From assembly GCF_900890425.1 (NCBI RefSeq), contig NZ_CAAHFG010000003.1:124001-188000 (forward strand): DNA of 64,000 nucleotides, read 5' to 3'. The translations under genes were made by a program, and so were the position numbers. Under the pieces are notes generated by a model that ran no database searches, was not told the DNA's origin, and worked only from the letters and a program-made list of their open reading frames with translations. This DNA is from Pontiella desulfatans. Lineage in GTDB: Bacteria; Verrucomicrobiota; Kiritimatiellia; Kiritimatiellales; Pontiellaceae. Of the stretch, positions 35,941 through 44,528 are shown piece after piece (the first letter of the stretch is position 1; each line of letters starts with the position of its first letter).

Positions 35941-35967
35941 TGGGTTCTCCGTTCAAATCAAAACAAC

Positions 35968-36795
35968 CTATAAGCAATGATCGAGCCAGTTGGTCAATTC
36001 GCCTAAAACCTCGGCGTTCCCTGGTTCGTTATGGATCTCGTGGTAGAAGCCGTCCCAGATTTTCAGGGTGCAGCGGTCGCCCGCTATATTGGCGAATTCG
36101 CGCGAGGCCTCGGCGGAGGTGATGCGGTCGGCGTCGCCGTGCATCAGCAGCAGGGGGCAGGGGAAGTCGGAAGCATGTTCGATGTTCCATTGGCCGAACC
36201 GAACCATGGCGGTGGCGAGGCTCGGCGAGATACGGTCGTGGGTGAGCGGATCGTTGCGGTAGCTGCGGACAACGTTGATGTCGCGCGAAAGGGCGGTGTC
36301 GTCGAGCCCGCTGGGGATGGGGCATTGGATGTGCAATGCATTCAGGATATGCAGCAGTCCGGTTTTCCATGCGGGCGGTTCGTGGGTCAGCCGGAGCAGC
36401 GAGGCGGTGGCAATAACTCCAGCCAGCCTGGGTTGCTGGCTGAGGACATGGTGGAGGACGAGGTTTCCGCCGAGGCTGTGGCCATAGAGGAAAACGGGAA
36501 GGCCGGGATGAAGCTCCCCGGCCTTTTCCAGTAGCTTGGAGATGTCGGCCATGAGCTCGTCATAGTTCCGGGCATGCCCGCGCCGGCCTCCGGAGCGCCC
36601 GTGTCCGCGCAGGTCGATGGCCACAACGGCATAGCCTGCCTGGTTTAGCGCATCGGCCACATGGCCGTAGCGTCCGCAATGTTCGCCGAGTCCGTGAACC
36701 AGGCAAACCACGGCTTTGACACCATCATTCGGCAACCAGTGCCGGCCGCACAGCTTCGGATGATCGGGCGTGTCTATGGAGAAGTCGGAATTCAC
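35968..36795 (-). CDS. Alpha/beta hydrolase, monoacylglycerol lipase-like
   Basis: 275 residues from a GTG that overlaps the stop of the preceding gene (GTGA). Nucleophile Ser107 in YGHSLGG, acid Asp223 in HGDADRIT and His252 in FYHEIHNE form the triad. LVHGLGEHCGRY and DLRGHGRSGG match the monoacylglycerol lipase/lysophospholipase family. It has no signal peptide, so it is probably cytoplasmic. Substrate is inferred from family. Confidence 0.85.
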   Translation of the reverse strand: MNSDFSIDTPDHPKLCGRHWLPNDGVKAVVCLVHGLGEHCGRYGHVADALNQAGYAVVAIDLRGHGRSGGRRGHARNYDELMADISKLLEKAGELHPGLPVFLYGHSLGGNLVLHHVLSQQPRLAGVIATASLLRLTHEPPAWKTGLLHILNALHIQCPIPSGLDDTALSRDINVVRSYRNDPLTHDRISPSLATAMVRFGQWNIEHASDFPCPLLLMHGDADRITSAEASREFANIAGDRCTLKIWDGFYHEIHNEPGNAEVLGELTNWLDHCL

Positions 36796-37151
36796 AGGTG
36801 CTTCTGTGCCTCCTTGAAGGTTTCGCAGGTGATCACGTGGACATCGTTTCCATAATGGAAGTGCGACATAACCGTGAGGCCAAAGTCGTGGAGGGGTTTC
36901 GAAGTGATCCGGATGATTTTCCGCACCCCGTTTCCGTTGAAATAATCCATCAGTTCCCGAAAGTGGGTTCTGGCTTCGCTTTCGAATTCATCCAGCGTGG
37001 TTAGATCGCACAGGACATGGAAGTCCGGCTTCAGTTCCCCGATACGCTGTTGGAATTCGTCTAACAGGGACTTGGCTTCGGACTCGTCGAAATGATCCGA
37101 TAGGGTCAGATGCGTGCGGTTGTGCGTTTGGTCGATTTCAAGTAGATACAT
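36792..37151 (-). CDS. SpoIIAA/STAS-like small protein
   Basis: 119 residues from ATG 37151, start chosen because longer frames lack a ribosome site. The pattern YLLEIDQTHNRTHLTLSDHF followed by an amphipathic helix and FHVLCDLTTL resembles the SpoIIAA-like/STAS family. It overlaps the lipase start by 3 bases and is probably translated with it. Function unknown. Confidence 0.6.
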   Translation of the reverse strand: MYLLEIDQTHNRTHLTLSDHFDESEAKSLLDEFQQRIGELKPDFHVLCDLTTLDEFESEARTHFRELMDYFNGNGVRKIIRITSKPLHDFGLTVMSHFHYGNDVHVITCETFKEAQKHL

Positions 37152-37339
37152 GGTTCCGTCCTCGCTTGTCGGCAACGTCTGGAAAAGCTTAGCGCGAATC
37201 GCTGTATCTGCAAGAGCTATTGTGGGTTTTGCCGCGATGATCAACCATCTCGCGGAACACATTTCGAAGGAATTAACCCCGTTTTATTAGGTTTCTAATA
37301 ATGCCTATATAATACCCTGTATATTCGGTGTAGAGGGGG

Positions 37340-37366
37340 TTGACAAGCTGTGGGAAAAAGCATAAT
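37340..37366 (+). promoter_or_regulatory. Possible sigma-70-type promoter for the giant protein
   Basis: A perfect TTGACA (37340-37345) is followed by CATAAT (37361-37366) after a short 15-base spacer. A second AT-rich patch with TATAAT lies near 37310. An AGGAGG ribosome site precedes the ATG at 37414. The spacing is not ideal, so this is tentative. Confidence 0.3.
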
Positions 37367-37413
37367 CCGACGGACGCGAGGTAGAAATACTAACTAAATT
37401 CCAGGAGGATCAA

Positions 37414-40400
37414 ATGAATGCCCGAACGGCTCTGTATTTCGCGTTTCTCGTGCTCTGCGCACCGCTGGACGCCATGGCCGGCCCCGATCTTTACGTCTCC
37501 GCCACCGGCAACGACGGCAACGACGGCCTAACGTGGGAAACCGCCAAGCAGACGCTTAATGCGGCCAGGAACATTGCCGTTTCGCCCGCAACCATCAACG
37601 TCGGCCCCGGTGCTTTTTCCGGGAGCGGGAACGAAAACCTCGACTGGAAATATTCCGATGGCATCGGTGTGGTTGGTGCTGGCCCGACGGCGACCGTTTT
37701 CCAGACGAGCAACACCGGCTTCATCCGTAACCTGAACAGTTGCTCGAACCGTACCCGGTTTGCGGACTTCAAGGTTGTCATTACCGGCGATGGAACCGAC
37801 CACTGGCGGGCCCCGTTTACCTTCTGGACGACGGCATCGGAGCCGGAGCTTCAATACTGCAACGTCACGTTGTCGAACCTGTGGCTCAAGGGCGAATACG
37901 ACGGCGACCAATTCAGCGGGATTCCTGGGACGCGCAGCCGGATTAATGGGAACGCCGTATTCTTCGGTGGCTGGGGAACGGAAACCGATCTCGAAGGCGA
38001 GGCGATCGTTTCGCACTGCCTGATCGAGGGCTTCGGCCGTGCCGTGGCCTACGACGACTACCGTGGTGGAAGCCTGTCGCATACCGTGCAGGTTGAACGC
38101 TGCACCATTGTAAATTGCGCCAGTCCCGACCAGTCTTCCGGGCATCTGATCCGGCTCCGCGGATCGGGAGGCAACCGCAATGTAAACATCGTGGAGTGCG
38201 TCATCGCCTACGGCAACTCGGATTCCAACAGCGCGAACACCTATGCCATCTATAACAACGATTCGACCAGTAATCATGTGAGCTGCACCAGCAACTTGAT
38301 CTGGCACATCGGTCCCGATTCACCGCACGAAAACTATTACCAGCCAACGGACCGCATCGAAGGCGAGGAGGCCGACGCCCATTACGCGCCGGTGTTCAAG
38401 ACGGTTAGTGGCGAACCCTATGTTCTGGCCGACCCCGACGAACGCGGTTGGCGCTGGACAGAACCGGATCCGCCGCTTCTGATTACCTTGCCGGCCGATC
38501 TTTCCGAGGCTTGGTTCGCTGCCTCGAATGTAACGATCCATGGTTCTGCATCGCCTGATATAGCGGGTGCCATTGCCTGGACCAACGACCTCGGCGGCAC
38601 GGGATCGATTCCGGTTGCAACCCATTGGACGATTGCCGATATTCCGCTGGCTGTGGGCACCAACACGATCACGGTGACGGCGAACGAAGCGGGCGGTGGC
38701 ACGGTCACGGGTTCTGTTCGGGTGGTTCGCTTGCATTGGCACTATTTCGTTAGCACGAATGGCAGCGACGCCAACGATGGCCTAACGTGGGGCACGGCAA
38801 AGCTGACGTTGCAGTCGGCCCTGGGCGTCTCGCAGGCCCCGGCAACCATCTTTGTCGGCCCCGGGCTCTTCGAGGGAACCGGCAATCACAACGTATCGTG
38901 GAAACTCTATGGCGGCGTTTCTGTGGTTGGCGCCGGACCTGCGGCGACAGTCTTCCGGGCAACCGACAACCAAAGCTTTATTCGCCGATTGAACGGCTGC
39001 GACATCCAAACATATTTCACCGGTTTCAAAGTCGAAATCGCTGGCAACGGATCCGACTTGAACCGCTCCGCATTCGATTTGCTGACGCATGATGCCGACC
39101 CGAGCCTGCATGTCAGCAATGTGGTGCTTTCGAACCTTTGGCTCAAGGGGGAATACGACGGCGACCAGATCAACGGCATCGCAGGGACGGATGACCATGC
39201 CAACGGTACGGGACTGCTCTTCTACGGCTGGGGAACAAATGCGGTCATCGAAGGCGAAATCGATCTGTCGCATTGCCTGATCGAAGGCTTTGGCCGCGCC
39301 GTCGCCTACGGCGACTATAAAGGCAGCAGCCTATCGCATACCGTGAACGTCGACCGATGCACGATCGTCAACTGCGCCGGTCCGGGCGCGATCGACGCCG
39401 ATCTGCTGCGGCTCCGGGGCTCCGGCAGCAACCGTTGGATGAACGTCAGCGACTGCGTCATCGCCTATGGCATCTCCGACCCGAACAGCCTGAACTACTA
39501 TGCGCTCTACGACAATGATTCGTACGGGAACCACATGGTTTCCGACAACAACCTCATCTGGCACATCGGCCCCAACGCGCCGCACGAAAACTATTACCGC
39601 CCAGCCGACCGCATTGAAGGCGAAGAAAACGATGTTCATTTCGAGCCGCTGTTCAAGACGAACAACGGCCTGCCCTATGCGCTGTCGCTGGCCGTGGGCG
39701 ACGGCGTCGAGCGCGGCTGGCTTATAAGTGCGCTCTCGTCGAATGTGGTCATCGAGGTGGGGGGCGAAGAGGTGGAGGTCAATGTGCTGGAAGTGCTTCC
39801 TGCCTCGGCCTATCTGCCGGTGGGCGACCGCATGCAGCTGGAGGCCTGGGCATGGAACGCGGCAACACCTGCCTCCAACTACAACGTGACCGGTCTGGTG
39901 GATTGGTTTTCGGATGCACCTGCCGCCGCAACCGTTTCCAACGGCTGGATACAGGCGACGCACGGCGGACTGGTTCGCATCGGAGCCGTACTGGAGGGGC
40001 TTTCAGCCGCTGCGGACGTGCAAGTCACCGGTGTTGACCTTATTCCGGTCAACGACTGGGTCGATGACGGATTCGCGGTGTTGGAGGCCACGGTCGGGTA
40101 CGAGGACTGGCATAATATTTTCGATGACAACACCGAGAACTACTACAAGACCATCCTGATCAATCCGGCCGTTGTGACCGTGACGTTCGACGCGCCTCAG
40201 GTGGTGGTCGGGGCCGAGGGGCGCTTCTCACATGCGGCCTACCACGATTGGACGTTGGAGGTGGCGGGATCGAGCGCCGACCTCGACGATCAGACCAATA
40301 CCTATCGCAAGGTGTTCGGACCGGAGCGTCTGAATGATGATTTGCTGCACGACCGCTGGTGGACGGATGCCCCGGCAACCGGAAGGGTCTACCGGTTCAC

Positions 40401-42996
40401 CGTGCTGCGCGCCGGGAACCCGGCGGACATCGTTCATATTCGTCGGCTGGCGTTGCTGCCGCTGCTGCCGGAAACCGATATCGTGATGGGGGTTGAAACG
40501 GTGCGGGTGAACCGCATTGTGATCGAGCCCGATCCGGCCGAGTCGATTCCGGGGCGGCAGGAGGGGTTCCGCGCCTACGGCTCGCTGAGCTACAGCAATG
40601 GGGCGAACTGGGATGTGACGGACTATGTGGATTGGTCGGTTGCCGACACCCATGTTGCACGTTCGCTCGGCGGCGGCACGATCGAAAGCCTGTCGCTCGG
40701 ATCAACCACGGTGCGGGCCTCCTCCGATGATGTTGCCGGGGTTGCCGCGCTGACCGTACGCGAAGCGCGCGCGGCGGATCTGGATGTGGGCTATGTCCAG
40801 CGGACCCCCGCCTACAACCGCTTCCATGTCTCCTACGCCGGCGACCCGCAGGTGGATCCGGCCTACGCCGGCGAACAAAAGTGGCCGGCGCCGGGCGAGA
40901 CCGTCACCTACACCGCGCACTGCTGGAACCGCGGCGACTTTGCGGTCAGCAACGTGGTTTGGCGTTGGATCTTTGATGGCTCGGTGCAAACCCAGGGTAT
41001 CCTCGCGGTTTGCGAATCGGGTGCGGCATGGTCCAACAGCTGGAGCGCACCATGGCCGGCCGATGCCGTCGAAACGATCCCCGAGCCCGGAGGCGCCTAC
41101 AGCGACGGCGCGCAAAAACTAGAGCGCGGCGTGCCGGGGTACCGTGTTCGTTTCGAACTCGATCCGTTCGATGCCATTGCCGAGCAGTGCGAGCTGAACA
41201 ACGTGGTTGACGACGACATTGCCGCCATCGTCTTCTGGCTGTATTTCGAAGAAACGCCCTACCGGCTGTTTTCCAGCATGCCCAATTTGCTGGAAAGCTA
41301 TTCGCCCGATGACTGGGGGCGTATGATGGTCCGGGCTTTCGAACGGCGCCTCAACGCCTGCGGCTGCCCGCAGCCGGTGCGGCTCGACCGCGTATCGATT
41401 CACCCGGATAGCTCGCTGAGTGGCGGAACCCATTCTCCCGGCGACCTCGACACGTGGCCGTGCGACGGGAACTGGGGCATGGATATTGGCGGGTGGTACG
41501 AAGAGCGGGTGGAACGATATGCCAAATCCGTGGAGGGCGGCCTGATGCACGAATGGGGCCATCAGATCGGCATCGTCGATCTCTATCGGGATGATACGGT
41601 CAACAGCAAGTTCCTCATCACCACCGGCGGCGTGGCAGTTGCGGGAACGCCCGCCTGCCCTAACCTTTGGGGCGAAACCCTGTTCCATGGAAACATGGAG
41701 ATCATGCACGACAGCGGCTCCGCGTATTATGTCGAGCCCGGGCGGGGCATGATGGCCAATCACAGCAAACGCTACTTCTGTTCCAGCACCGTGGCAGGCA
41801 TGAGCCGCAACCTCGGTATGCGCCGCGGGTTCTATGGCGACTACATGGCCGCGATCCAGTCGAACATCACCTTGCGCGTGCGGCACCTCGACGGATCGCC
41901 GGTCCCCGGCGCGGCCGTCCGCGTATTCCAGCGAGGGTGGGACGAGATTGTGCCGGACAACCCGAAGTTCAGTGGCACCACCGACGCGTTCGGCGAGTGG
42001 GCTTTCCCGCACCAGACGCTGCCGGGCTGGGAGGGCGGCATGGCCGTGCATAATCCGTGGTCGTCGATGAACAACGGCTGGACATTCCAGGGGCCGGCAC
42101 CCGTTGGGCAAAACCGCCTGCTGGTGGTCGAGCTGCAGTTTGACGGGCGGGTGGAGTATCACTTCGTCGAAGTGGATGCCGCCAACCTTGCGTTTGCCGC
42201 CGGTGAGACGGAGCACTGGACGATGGAGCTGACCACCTATGCCTCGCGCGAAGGCAACAACCTTCCAGCAATCGACTTCAACGGTGCACCGGACACGGTC
42301 GAGCTGGTGGAGGGTGAATTCTTCAGCGCCGTTATTTCGGCAACGGATGCGGATGGCGATCCGGTTGTCCTGTCGTGCACGCCGATGGAAAACACGACGT
42401 TTGATCCGGCCCGGGGCCTCTTTACCTTCCGTCCCGATGCGTTGCAGATTACGGAAGGGGGCGGCCACTACGAATCCATGTATGTGGACTTTGTGGCGGA
42501 CGACGGTCTCTTCAAGTCCACGCGCCGAATGAATTTCCTGGTCGATGACGTGCCGGGCTGGGCAACGCTCGATGAATCGGACAACGATGGCGATGGCGCG
42601 GGTGATCTTGCCGATCCGGACGACGATAACGACGGGATGACGGACGAGTTCGAGACGCAATATGGTCTCGATCCGTTTGCGGACGATGCCGATGACCACG
42701 GCGATGGTGACGGGCAGACCAACTGGGAGGAATACATTGCCGGAACCGATCCAACCAACGGTGCCTCCTGCTTCTGCATCCTCTCGCTCAGCGAAGACGG
42801 AACCATCATCAGTTGGTCGAGCGTATCCGGTCGCCGCTACTCCGTGCAAACGACGACCAACCTGTTGTCGGCCGGTTATGCCGATGTGGCCGGAGGGATT
42901 GACCTTCCGGCAACGCCCGAAGAGAATGCGTTCACCAATGCGCCGCCGGCGAGCGATGAGCCGCTCTTTTACAGGGTTAAGGTTCGCTTGCCGTGA
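37414..42996 (+). CDS. Giant secreted beta-helix protein with metzincin-like protease motif
   Basis: 1860 residues. Approximate order: signal peptide 1-22; right-handed beta-helix (DUF1565-like) 25-345; Ig-like domain 350-440; second beta-helix 443-750; Big2-like domain 790-880; discoidin-like domain 895-1010; second Big2-like domain 1030-1110; CARDB-like domain 1125-1240; peptidase region 1275-1480; cadherin-like domain 1600-1690; type-3 calcium repeats (DESDNDGDGAGD, DPDDDNDGMTDE); C-terminal module ending LFYRVKVRLP. HEWGHQIGIVD at residues 1379-1389 fits the HExxHxxGxxD zinc motif. The two beta-helices are tandem duplicates. It may act on polysaccharide or protein outside the cell; the target is unknown. 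Confidence 0.75.
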   Translation: MNARTALYFAFLVLCAPLDAMAGPDLYVSATGNDGNDGLTWETAKQTLNAARNIAVSPATINVGPGAFSGSGNENLDWKYSDGIGVVGAGPTATVFQTSNTGFIRNLNSCSNRTRFADFKVVITGDGTDHWRAPFTFWTTASEPELQYCNVTLSNLWLKGEYDGDQFSGIPGTRSRINGNAVFFGGWGTETDLEGEAIVSHCLIEGFGRAVAYDDYRGGSLSHTVQVERCTIVNCASPDQSSGHLIRLRGSGGNRNVNIVECVIAYGNSDSNSANTYAIYNNDSTSNHVSCTSNLIWHIGPDSPHENYYQPTDRIEGEEADAHYAPVFKTVSGEPYVLADPDERGWRWTEPDPPLLITLPADLSEAWFAASNVTIHGSASPDIAGAIAWTNDLGGTGSIPVATHWTIADIPLAVGTNTITVTANEAGGGTVTGSVRVVRLHWHYFVSTNGSDANDGLTWGTAKLTLQSALGVSQAPATIFVGPGLFEGTGNHNVSWKLYGGVSVVGAGPAATVFRATDNQSFIRRLNGCDIQTYFTGFKVEIAGNGSDLNRSAFDLLTHDADPSLHVSNVVLSNLWLKGEYDGDQINGIAGTDDHANGTGLLFYGWGTNAVIEGEIDLSHCLIEGFGRAVAYGDYKGSSLSHTVNVDRCTIVNCAGPGAIDADLLRLRGSGSNRWMNVSDCVIAYGISDPNSLNYYALYDNDSYGNHMVSDNNLIWHIGPNAPHENYYRPADRIEGEENDVHFEPLFKTNNGLPYALSLAVGDGVERGWLISALSSNVVIEVGGEEVEVNVLEVLPASAYLPVGDRMQLEAWAWNAATPASNYNVTGLVDWFSDAPAAATVSNGWIQATHGGLVRIGAVLEGLSAAADVQVTGVDLIPVNDWVDDGFAVLEATVGYEDWHNIFDDNTENYYKTILINPAVVTVTFDAPQVVVGAEGRFSHAAYHDWTLEVAGSSADLDDQTNTYRKVFGPERLNDDLLHDRWWTDAPATGRVYRFTVLRAGNPADIVHIRRLALLPLLPETDIVMGVETVRVNRIVIEPDPAESIPGRQEGFRAYGSLSYSNGANWDVTDYVDWSVADTHVARSLGGGTIESLSLGSTTVRASSDDVAGVAALTVREARAADLDVGYVQRTPAYNRFHVSYAGDPQVDPAYAGEQKWPAPGETVTYTAHCWNRGDFAVSNVVWRWIFDGSVQTQGILAVCESGAAWSNSWSAPWPADAVETIPEPGGAYSDGAQKLERGVPGYRVRFELDPFDAIAEQCELNNVVDDDIAAIVFWLYFEETPYRLFSSMPNLLESYSPDDWGRMMVRAFERRLNACGCPQPVRLDRVSIHPDSSLSGGTHSPGDLDTWPCDGNWGMDIGGWYEERVERYAKSVEGGLMHEWGHQIGIVDLYRDDTVNSKFLITTGGVAVAGTPACPNLWGETLFHGNMEIMHDSGSAYYVEPGRGMMANHSKRYFCSSTVAGMSRNLGMRRGFYGDYMAAIQSNITLRVRHLDGSPVPGAAVRVFQRGWDEIVPDNPKFSGTTDAFGEWAFPHQTLPGWEGGMAVHNPWSSMNNGWTFQGPAPVGQNRLLVVELQFDGRVEYHFVEVDAANLAFAAGETEHWTMELTTYASREGNNLPAIDFNGAPDTVELVEGEFFSAVISATDADGDPVVLSCTPMENTTFDPARGLFTFRPDALQITEGGGHYESMYVDFVADDGLFKSTRRMNFLVDDVPGWATLDESDNDGDGAGDLADPDDDNDGMTDEFETQYGLDPFADDADDHGDGDGQTNWEEYIAGTDPTNGASCFCILSLSEDGTIISWSSVSGRRYSVQTTTNLLSAGYADVAGGIDLPATPEENAFTNAPPASDEPLFYRVKVRLP
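37480..39660 (+). repeat. Tandem duplication of beta-helix domain coding sequence
   Basis: DNA from about 37480 to 38405 and from about 38742 to 39660 encodes two copies of the same beta-helix domain. Shared segments include SHCLIEGFGRAVAY and NLWLKGEYDGDQ. The copies are diverged but still alignable over their length, so the duplication is not recent. Confidence 0.7.
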
Positions 42997-43002
42997 TTGG
43001 AA

Positions 43003-43896
43003 CTATGCGGAGCAGATGATCTCCACGGCCCGGGGGCAGACGGCAAAGGTGGCGGGCGTGGTGCCGAACAACTCGCCGTCGAGATCCAGCGGTGCCGGCG
43101 GCTCACTGTGCACCTCGATTTTCCTGCCGGTGAAATAGCTAACTTCGGGTTCATCGATATGCGTGCCATCCGCGATGCTGGAAAACAATTTGGTGATGAC
43201 TTTGAAGATCGATAAGGATTCTATGATGGAGATATTCAATAACCCGTCGTCGGTGCGTGCCCCCGGGGCGATCCGCATGCTGCCGCCGCCGGCGAATTCG
43301 GCGTTTCCGGCAATCAACATATAGGTTGGGCCGGTCTGTTCGCGGCCGTCGATCCGCAGGGTCATGTGTGGTGGGCGGTAGACGAGAACCTGGAGCAACG
43401 TTGCAAGATAGTAGGCTCCCGTTGCCCCAAGCACCCGCTTCATCCAGGGTTTCATTTTTGGGATGGAAGTAAATCCGGCGTTGGCAAACAGGAAGGAGTG
43501 TCGATGTTCGCCTTGTCGGTCGATCCGTATTAGGTCGAATGCGCGGGACTGGGCTGTGCGCAATGCGGTCGCCGCATCGGCCACGGAAAAGATGCCTGCG
43601 TTCTGGGCAACATCGTTTCCGGTGCCGCACGGGATAACCGCCAGCCTGGGCTTTTCCCCGGGCCTATCCATGATGCCGCAGATGACTTCGCCCACTGTGC
43701 CGTCGCCGCCCACGGCCGCGATAATGTCGTAGCCATTGCACTCCGCTGCAATCTCCCGGGCATGGCGGGGGCGTTCGGTGAACACCACCTGCGCCGGATC
43801 GATGGGATCTGTCCAATGTGATTTGAAGGTTTCCCACACCTTCAGTCCTGCACAGCCGTTGCTTGCCGGGTTAATGATATAAAGTGTTTTTTTCAT
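43003..43896 (-). CDS. Diacylglycerol/lipid kinase (YegS-like)
   Basis: 297 residues, no signal peptide. The kinase motif VGGDGTVGEV holds GGDGT at 63-67, and PCGTGNDVAQNAGI is the second nucleotide-binding loop of the DAGK catalytic fold. It likely phosphorylates a lipid such as diacylglycerol. The gene starts the lipid-metabolism block on the minus strand and ends six bases from the giant protein's stop. Confidence 0.85.
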   Translation of the reverse strand: MKKTLYIINPASNGCAGLKVWETFKSHWTDPIDPAQVVFTERPRHAREIAAECNGYDIIAAVGGDGTVGEVICGIMDRPGEKPRLAVIPCGTGNDVAQNAGIFSVADAATALRTAQSRAFDLIRIDRQGEHRHSFLFANAGFTSIPKMKPWMKRVLGATGAYYLATLLQVLVYRPPHMTLRIDGREQTGPTYMLIAGNAEFAGGGSMRIAPGARTDDGLLNISIIESLSIFKVITKLFSSIADGTHIDEPEVSYFTGRKIEVHSEPPAPLDLDGELFGTTPATFAVCPRAVEIICSA

Positions 43897-43915
43897 GCAG
43901 ATTATCCCTATGGAT

Positions 43916-44359
43916 TCAGCGGGACGGTTCGGCCGCGATGCTCCTATGCCGCTTCGCTTCTTTCTTATCCAACAACGACCGGAGACTTCGGAAAATATTC
44001 ACAACCGCTGCCAGCATGATGGCGATGCCGGGCACACCCAATGTGAAGTTGAGCAGGTGGATCAGGAAGCCGGGCATATCCTCGCCCTGGTAGCTGACGA
44101 TTAGGGGAACGTACGCTTCGGCGAAACAGGCCGCCGCGAAGGTTGTTCCGCCGATCGCCAACGCAACCTGCCACGGTAGTTTCCGCGCCCAGACGAAGCC
44201 GCCTATGAGCAGGAACACCATCCCGGCCAAAAGAGCGCTCCCGGTCAAGGGGGAATCAAAACCCCAGAGCAACATGGCGAAGAAAAGGAGCATGAGTCCC
44301 AGGAAGGAACAGCAGCCCACCAGCATGAAGGAAAACAGACTGATCGAGATTTTTTTCAC
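43916..44359 (-). CDS. Small membrane protein
   Basis: 147 residues with about four membrane helices (SFMLVGCCSFLGLMLLFFAM, LLAGMVFLLIGGFVWA, VALAIGGTTFAAACFA, GIAIMLAAVVNIF) and a basic C-terminus. No family recognised. It lies 19 bases before the lipid kinase gene on the same strand. Confidence 0.6.
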   Translation of the reverse strand: MKKISISLFSFMLVGCCSFLGLMLLFFAMLLWGFDSPLTGSALLAGMVFLLIGGFVWARKLPWQVALAIGGTTFAAACFAEAYVPLIVSYQGEDMPGFLIHLLNFTLGVPGIAIMLAAVVNIFRSLRSLLDKKEAKRHRSIAAEPSR

Positions 44360-44528
44360 ATCGCACCTCCCTTTCGCGTTGCTTGTGTTTAGTGCATCGG
44401 GCGTCCCATGTCAATTTCACCGAATAAGACCGGGCATATGGACGTGGCTATCTCCTGGAGTTCGGAGGTTTCTTCATTGGCGGATCATCGGTTGTGCATG
44501 GGTTGACGGTGAGACGAAAACTCCGTGT

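Noticed and set aside
37480-39660. Repeats in the giant gene as a possible CRISPR or phage-type array
   Set aside because: The repeated units are coding, hundreds of bases long and match a domain duplication; no short repeats with regular spacers exist.
41119-42849. Long minus-strand frame inside the giant protein
   Set aside because: Antisense shadow of a protein with clear domains and a signal peptide.
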